Positions 59,101-64,000 of a DNA stretch of 64,000 bases are shown here, in pieces. The number at the start of each line of letters is the position of its first letter. The first letter of the stretch is position 1. The notes beneath the pieces were generated by a model, which was not told the DNA's origin, did no database searches, and saw only the letters and a list, made by a program, of their open reading frames with translations. The translations under genes were made by a program, and so were the position numbers. The stretch covers positions 21,527,309-21,591,308 of the forward strand of contig NC_092698.1 in the NCBI RefSeq assembly GCF_964275005.1, read 5' to 3'. The DNA comes from Diadema setosum. Lineage: Eukaryota > Echinodermata > Echinoidea > Diadematoida > Diadematidae.

Positions 59101-61471
59101 ATAAATATCTAGTAAATTTTTAAGAAATGTGAAAGAGCTTCACCTAACTAATTTATTTTGCTGTAGACTTTGAGTTCACTTGTACAGCAACACCTTGTAT
59201 TCACCACTCTTGTTTGTTGGTTGATCTGTTTCTTCATCTAATATTAACCATATTGTGATGATCTGCCAGATCTATACACAAGTTCACGGCTGTAAAATGT
59301 TAGATGTCTGTCAATTAATAACTTTTAGTCAATTGGTACTTAAATTCTAGCTTCCATTTTGTAATTAGCCCTTTTCCTTAGACTAACAAATGCCTACTAA
59401 ATATTCACAGTGAGAACATGAACATGCAGGCAATGTTTAGACAATGGGTCATCAAATGCCTGATCTCAAACATACATTTTGTACTCCAAACACGTGACAA
59501 GTAGCTCCACCTACCAGATGGGATGGGGAAGTAGATAGTTGGGATCCGTGTTGTCCACTGCTGCCTGGACGTTGTCAGCCATCTTGGCCTTCTCATGACT
59601 ATGTTTGGCCAGGTTCTTGCGAGTCCTGAAGAGAGAACAATTCAGAGATAAATGTTAACCAGCATGGATAAGAAACAGCTACTGGTAGAATGACAAAATG
59701 ACAAATAATCATATTTGGTATAAAGTAGGCCTACATATCTCATTATGATGATAACAGGGAAAGATCAGGGTTGACAAAAGCAAGTTTTGTATAGGCAAAC
59801 TTGTGGTGGGGTCATGAGATGCATCCCAACTGTACTTATTGGGACATTTAATAGCATGTGTACACACAGCAACTTTGATAAAAGTTTCTTTGTTTTAATG
59901 TTCCAGAAAAATTGTGCTTGTTACACCAAATCTTTGCTATTTTCTTGACCTGTCATATGTGCATGTTATTGCATGAACTCTATAATTTTGAAAGTGATCA
60001 TCAGTTTAATACGTTCAGCTATTTCTTTCTTTGGAAAATAAATGGATCTGAATTGTATTCGAGACCTAGATTTATTCAAAGAAAAATAACTTGTGTTTTT
60101 GATTGTATCATTTAATATTGATGAGGCAATCAAACTTGCAAATTACAAAACATGATCAATTAAAACAAGACTCATTTCATTACTAAAACTAAAACTACTA
60201 CCAATAAAATGTTAGATGTCAGTCATTTGAAAAGAATGTATTACAGTATTTTATGTTTGACCAAAAATGTAGGACGTGTCATCCAAATGAGACTCAAGCA
60301 TATACGAACAGGAAATTGATAAAATTGCAAAAGTAGAAAGTCAAACACTTGATTTGGAAGCTCTAAATGTTCACATACTTGAAGTGAGGCGATGGGAGAG
60401 CCTTGAGGGGCTCTTCGGATGCACTGCCTGACGTCTGAGAAGTTTTGCTCTGCCATCGGACTGCCTGCATGGAAATTTCAATTTTATAGTGAGAGCTCAC
60501 TCTTTACATCAGTGTGATTGCACAATTCATCATCGGAATTTGAATAGCAAAGCTTTTGGAACTGATTGTCATTTGTACATGGTTAGGCCTCAGTAATCCA
60601 TTTCCACAGCCGAGATGCTGAGTAGGCCTACATATCACTTGCTATATTAACTGTACTTTTGAGCTGTAGCAGCATATTACAAAATTTGAAACAGCATATT
60701 ACAAAAGCAAGTGCAGAAAATTTGATAAATTTTCTTGTTTTTCCACGACAAAATCTCATTACATCAAGGGCACAAGGCCCAAGGCCATATAAAACATGAT
60801 CACCATGATCACTAAATCAGCGAGTGTCACTTTGATTGCAGATGTCCATTCACACTGACACTGTCACTGATCCAAGACTGCAGGAGTATCCATCGATCTC
60901 TTTTAATGTCCCCCTCTCTTTAAAAAAAAAAATAACTATGACATTCTCTTTTCAAACGCTATAGGCCTCTATGGGCAAACTTTTAAAACTAAAAGTGTCA
61001 CGCACACATTACACCATGCACTTAAAATACTTTTAATATATGTAAATTCACAATTAGAGGTCTAGACTTTATGTTTAATATGTATAAAAAAATAATAAAC
61101 ATTAAAATTAGAATCTATCCATAATTTGAATTGAAGCAAGTGTCTTTAATCCTGACCTGCGTCTGAATGAGCGGTTTGGTAGGATCGGAGAAAGCCAGAA
61201 GCGAGTGATTCGTCAAATGTCGGATGTTTTCCTGAGTTGTCAGTAGACCCATGCCCATCCCACTTCGTTTGGAGTCACTGCTGCTGCCGCATTGGAGTAG
61301 CACACTATTGATGTTGTGCGTGCTGCCAGCGGGGTGGTTGACTCCGAAGCAGCCCGAAGCTCCGGGAGACCAAACGGACAGCGGAGCCGCAGCGGCATAC
61401 ATTCCGCTGATTACCGAGGCCGGTACAGTCTGGGTATTGAGCAGGCATTTCATCGTCAGCGTTCGCAACAT
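46733..61471 (-). CDS. AOX: Mitochondrial alternative oxidase (AOX), complete
   Basis: Di-iron ubiquinol oxidase that passes electrons from ubiquinol to oxygen without pumping protons, bypassing complexes III and IV; monotopic on the matrix side of the inner mitochondrial membrane. Ten minus-strand exons with matching phases give 398 residues: 61157-61471, 60379-60464, 59515-59625, 58857-58920, 58173-58264, 50429-50547, 49842-49934, 48548-48660, 47741-47818, 46733-46858. Exon 1 (residues 1-105) is a poorly conserved, low-acid leader, fitting a mitochondrial presequence. [19 protein letters not shown] opens the conserved part. All four iron-binding motifs are present: LET (228-230), NERMH (267-271), LEEEA (318-322) and RADEAHH (370-376). 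The C-terminus NPFGPGQ fits the animal AOX signature N-P-[YF]-X-[PK]-G-[KQE]. The start is the first ATG after an in-frame TGA near 61.53 kb. Intron 5 is 7.6 kb. Confidence 0.97.
46921..47365. repeat. AOX: 222-bp direct tandem duplication in the last AOX intron
   Basis: TTTGTATCATTATTTTACTT begins copies at 46921 and 47143, and both run through AATGACCAGTACCAGTA to TCTGATTTTGCTCAATTCTG. The copies differ by small indels in A-runs and a few bases, so the duplication is fairly recent. Confidence 0.88.
48548..49934 (-). CDS. AOX: AOX exons 7-8, NERMH and LEEEA iron-ligand motifs
   Basis: Exon 49842-49934 encodes [16 protein letters not shown] and ends at GAQ-G; exon 48548-48660 continues [20 protein letters not shown] and [17 protein letters not shown]. 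The hydrophobic stretch between the motifs matches the membrane-binding helices of AOX. The donor of exon 8 is GTCAGT and that of exon 7 is GTATGT, both usable. Confidence 0.95.
48751..48936. mobile_element. 186-bp foldback element in AOX intron
   Basis: The arms CCCGAATTCATGAAGGTGGT..ACAATTGAAACCATGG and their inverse at the right end pair along ~65 bp. The centre carries CATGGCCTATTTCGTTACGA..GTCATTTCGTTACAAAA, which also occurs in the element at 41892-42113 although the outer arms are unrelated. Confidence 0.78.
49240..49630. mobile_element. ~390-bp inverted-repeat element
   Basis: TTAAAGGGTGTGTACAGTTC..TGGTCGAGGTGAGGATT at the left is matched by the inverse of AATCCCCACCTCAACCAGTA..CTGTACAGTAAAAAGGG at the right. 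A second inner pair (GGCTGAGATATCCAAAAA and its inverse) supports a foldback. It is in the AOX intron between exons 48660 and 49842. Confidence 0.65.
50113..50165. repeat. GA microsatellite
   Basis: About 25 GA dinucleotides in the AOX intron between exons 49934 and 50429. Confidence 0.95.
50429..50547 (-). CDS. AOX: AOX exon 6, first iron-ligand motif
   Basis: It encodes [20 protein letters not shown] and then [19 protein letters not shown]. The glutamate of LET is the first iron ligand. A tyrosine codon is split TA|C across the upstream 7.6-kb intron (after GKRTERKWI), and a glutamate codon is split G|AG into the next exon, which begins with the [10 protein letters not shown] block. Confidence 0.95.
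52836..53402. mobile_element. 567-bp MITE with TTAAAGGACAAGTTCACC ends
   Basis: The left end TTAAAGGACAAGTTCACCTT..CATAAACATAAGGATTGAGA and the right end are inverse copies, and similarity continues inward (GCAGTAGTCTTCTCATCCAG against the inverse of CTGGATAGGGAGACTACT), giving arms of about 190 bp. It lies in AOX intron 5. Confidence 0.8.
54039..54163. repeat. 125-bp near-perfect palindrome
   Basis: GGGACACAGTTAAAATTATG..GGTGATGTGAAAA pairs with TTTTCACATCACC..CATAATTTTAACTGTGCCCC, centred on ATGCCCTCAGCTTCGCTTCGGGCAT. It is surrounded by several CTGTGCCC repeats from ~53780, suggesting it is part of a larger element. Confidence 0.75.
54371..54608. mobile_element. TTTCGCG-type inverted-repeat element, copy in AOX intron 5
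   Basis: It begins TACTGTATACACCATATATT and ends TTTGGCATACACAGTA, with CGATTTCGCGAG, AAATTCGCGAAAATAA and CCTCGCGAAATATTTGG inside. The ends are inverted TACTGTRTA-like sequences. Confidence 0.6.
57679..58073. mobile_element. ~395-bp foldback-like element in AOX intron 5
   Basis: CAGTCCCACTGGCAAAAGAT at the left and AATCTTTTGTCAGTGTGACT..GGG at the right are inverse copies. The CAATCTTTT..AAGTTTTGCCAGTGTGAC motif occurs once more near the left end. It ends about 100 bp from AOX exon 5. Confidence 0.5.
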
Positions 61472-63272
61472 TGCGATTTTCTTGAAAGTGAGATCACGGC
61501 CGAGATCACTGGGTGAATATCAAAATTTTATTTCATAAAACTCTACTGAAGATGCAGAATTCGTGTCAAATAGACGGTAAATAGACGCCGCTAGACATCA
61601 CTATCAGCAAGTCACAGCCGTAGTCCTAGGTTTAGTTTTAATAGCGCGAGTTTGGTTTCACAACAACAGCAGATCACGTACGCTAGATACATTCCTGAAT
61701 AAAGTTATGCGACGTCCGATCGACCCGTACCGTGGCCCGGATCTCGCATAACGGGTTCGTGATTGGTGCGTTTGCGTACGCTCGGGTTCCATCAATCGCC
61801 AGAAACCTACACGCTCCCCGAATACACACGATCGATCTGCCGTCAGTGAATGACTGGCTTGCATCACTTTACTACCACGAAAACAATGATTGATGTAAGA
61901 AATCCCTCTTTTATGATATTAAAACTGATGACTCATCTCGTGTGGAAAGTTTCTGTAAATTCCATATCTCGAATCAACAATGCTCTGTTTCTGATAAGTG
62001 ATTTGAGAACCACAAAAAACACTCAACATTTTGCACTGCACATTCAGCGGCAAAAATGCATGTGAGACCCCGAGTAAAAAACCTTCAAGACTTTTATAGA
62101 ACTCCCCTGCCGCAGCTGCCTTTGACATGTTTGTGTCGCAGACACTTCTGCTTGCAAATGTTCTTTTCATGAATGCATGACTTGCAATTAATTGTCCAGT
62201 TGTGATTTGTGGATTGAGCAAGCACTCATTATGATGGCTAAACAAAGACACAGTTCTCACCACTTTCTAGTGATTTATTACCCCTTTACAGTTGCTTTCA
62301 ATTACCAATATTCGCATGGGTCAAAAGTGACATTTGAAAATGCATGCTAATCTTCAAAATTGAGCATTGGACCACCAACACAGTAAAAGAATATATCATT
62401 TACTCCGATTACACACTTTTTGTATAACTCAATTTCTGACTTTGCCTTTGTGTATTTTGTTTTAATAAAAATGGATCAATGTCACATTTTATTGAAGTCA
62501 CAAGGTAGGAATATTATTGCACAACAGTAGAATATGATAGACTATGTGTGCTTATTCATTACTACACTCAACACCACACATTCACATTGTAGGTACCTTC
62601 ATATCCACTCACATATCCACTTGCATCTTACACACAATAACACTTACATCTATGAGCTTGAATTGAAATATATGTTCAATAAAACAAAATGGAAGACAGT
62701 TCTTTTTTTGTATATATAAATACATCTATATTCAATGTACACCAAATAGTCCCTCGCTCAATTTCATAGATTGTTTTTTCTTTACAATGCATTCTATCAA
62801 CACTGCATACAATGAATACAACAGAACTTTCAATCAAGGTGAATTGTTGATTAAAAACAGACTAGAGTACACACACACTTCTTACAGTGTAAGAATAATG
62901 TTACAAGCTAATTTCATCAAAATACTAGTATATCATACTCCACTTACACACATTTCTTTTTCTTTTTTTAAAGACAAAAAACTGACATCAATAATATGAA
63001 TGAGTTTTTACTTTGAATTTTCTTTGAAAATCCTAAATCTTTAATTAGTTCTTGACATGGTTCATTTAGACATGCCGGTCATATGCGTGTCGACCAATGG
63101 GTTGAAATCTACATCTAAAAACAGCCTTGACTGAAGGCCTGATAGCTTAGTGCAGATATTGTCTCTGGCCTTATCTCACCCAAGTCTACTCCCATCACTT
63201 ACACCTACAGAAACACAATTTTATTCACCTGTTTTTCATACAGGGGACAGCCAGAATATGACATTAGTGTAA

Positions 63273-63422
63273 TACAGGCGACTCCCGTTATAACGAAGTC
63301 CTTGGGAATGGCAGTTTTCTTTTGTTATATCGAAATTTTGTTATAACTGAACAAACAAACAACGCGGCCTGAATTTTTACTTTGTTATAACCGGAATTTC
63401 GTTGTAACAGGAGTGCACTGTA
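63273..63422. mobile_element. GTTATAACGA-type MITE, copy 3 (internally shortened)
   Basis: It starts TACAGGCGACTCCCGTTATA and ends AGGAGTGCACTGTA. It lacks about 40 bp present in copies 1 and 2 but keeps the TTTTGTTATATCGAAATTTT segment in the orientation of copy 1. Confidence 0.6.
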
Positions 63423-63490
63423 CAATTGACGAAATATTCGGTTCAATGATGGATGATTTGACACACTAACAACACCTATTTTCGTTAAAA

Positions 63491-63588
63491 AAGCGATGCA
63501 TGAAAATTTAAACGCACACCGATGGGCCTGTATGAAATTTGAAGCAAGTGAATACCTCCATAAATGCATCCGAGACTTTGCCAACAGC
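63491..63588 (+). CDS. Weak candidate exon, unknown protein
   Basis: After a possible acceptor (TTAAAAAAG) the plus strand reads MHENLNAHRWACMKF and then EASEYLHKCIRDFANSR, and stops at a good donor (AACAGCAG|GTAAAG). Composition is protein-like and GC is higher than in the flanks, but I do not recognise the family, the acceptor is poor and there are no partner exons. It could be the first exon of a gene beyond the window, or chance. Confidence 0.22.
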
Positions 63589-64000
63589 AGGTAAAGGGGA
63601 AGTATACAGAATTTTAGAAGAGAAGAAAAAAGTAGAATGCACAACACTCTTAATTTGAAAGAAACCTGTAATTAATGATAGTATGTAAGTTCTGTTGGAC
63701 ACTTGAGCTAGATTTTAAGAGAAAGACTGCCTCCAAATACTCTCTGTCACAATTCTGTATGAGTGAAAAAAAAAGCATATTGGTATACAAATATACAATG
63801 CATTTCCAAATATTGGCTTGTGTGAAACCATACTTCCTCCATGACTATCTTTTACATTCATATTTTTGTTTGTTAAGCATTTGCTTCTTTTTTTTTCTTC
63901 TTCTTTTTTTTTTTTTTTTACTGTAATCTGGTTTAGTAATATTAAGTTGGCTCCGAAAATCAGTGAGTAAAATCACAAGGAAAACAAACACCTTTCAGAT

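Larger units (their letters stand above)
61472..64000. other. Upstream of AOX; one weak candidate exon, otherwise nothing recognised
   Basis: The AOX promoter and 5' UTR should be here. An in-frame TGA near 61.53 kb ends the AOX upstream frame. No TATA box or known motif can be assigned. Contents further right are AT-rich sequence, a 150-bp GTTATAACGA-type element and a poly-pyrimidine run near 63.9 kb. Confidence 0.5.

Noticed and set aside
61919..62263. Minus-strand frame of 114 codons upstream of AOX, containing KAAAAGEFYKSLEGF
   Set aside because: Part looks protein-like, but most is low-complexity AT-rich sequence, there are no clear splice borders and no recognised domain.

Overview
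The window is eukaryotic, intron-rich, AT-rich genomic DNA. It looks like a marine invertebrate, most likely a deuterostome such as an echinoderm. That inference rests on three things: short exons in kilobase introns, many different small inverted-repeat transposons, and a mitochondrial alternative oxidase whose C-terminus carries the animal-type NPFxPG[KQE] signature. Three protein-coding genes can be assembled exon by exon with consistent splice phases. No bacterial-type genes, rRNA, CRISPR or complete retroelements are seen.

Layout. Positions 1-13557 hold no exon I can support; they are simple repeats, a 763-bp piggyBac-like element and other dispersed repeats, probably a long intron or the flank of the next gene. 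Positions 13558-35136 (minus strand) hold 19 exons of a SMARCC1/2-type SWI/SNF (BAF155/BAF170, moira) core subunit. They encode 807 residues, from the conserved start MAIRKKDGG through SWIRM and SANT to the region just before the C-terminal coiled coil; the C-terminal exons are not found. A 237-bp gap (35137-35373) separates the SMARCC start codon from the start codon of EMC6 on the plus strand, a compact head-to-head promoter. EMC6 (35374-39563) has six exons, including a 20-nt microexon needed to restore the frame.

Positions 39564-46732 are intergenic or 3' UTR between convergent genes. Positions 46733-61471 (minus strand) hold a complete 10-exon alternative oxidase gene (398 residues) with all four di-iron motifs. 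Positions 61472-64000 are upstream of AOX, with one weak candidate exon near 63.5 kb.

The three genes do not form one pathway. SMARCC is a chromatin-remodelling scaffold, EMC6 is a subunit of the ER membrane protein complex, and AOX is a non-proton-pumping ubiquinol oxidase of the mitochondrial inner membrane. SMARCC and EMC6 probably share a housekeeping bidirectional promoter.

Most of the remaining sequence is dispersed repeats. These include a TTAA-flanked piggyBac-like element, a Tigger/pogo-like 'GTTATAACGA' family (3 copies), a 'TTTCGCG' family, elements with TTAAAGG termini, two foldback elements that share a central module, a tRNA-derived SINE-like unit, and two copies of a 'TGACCTTTGACC' element, one with an expanded 152-bp tandem array.
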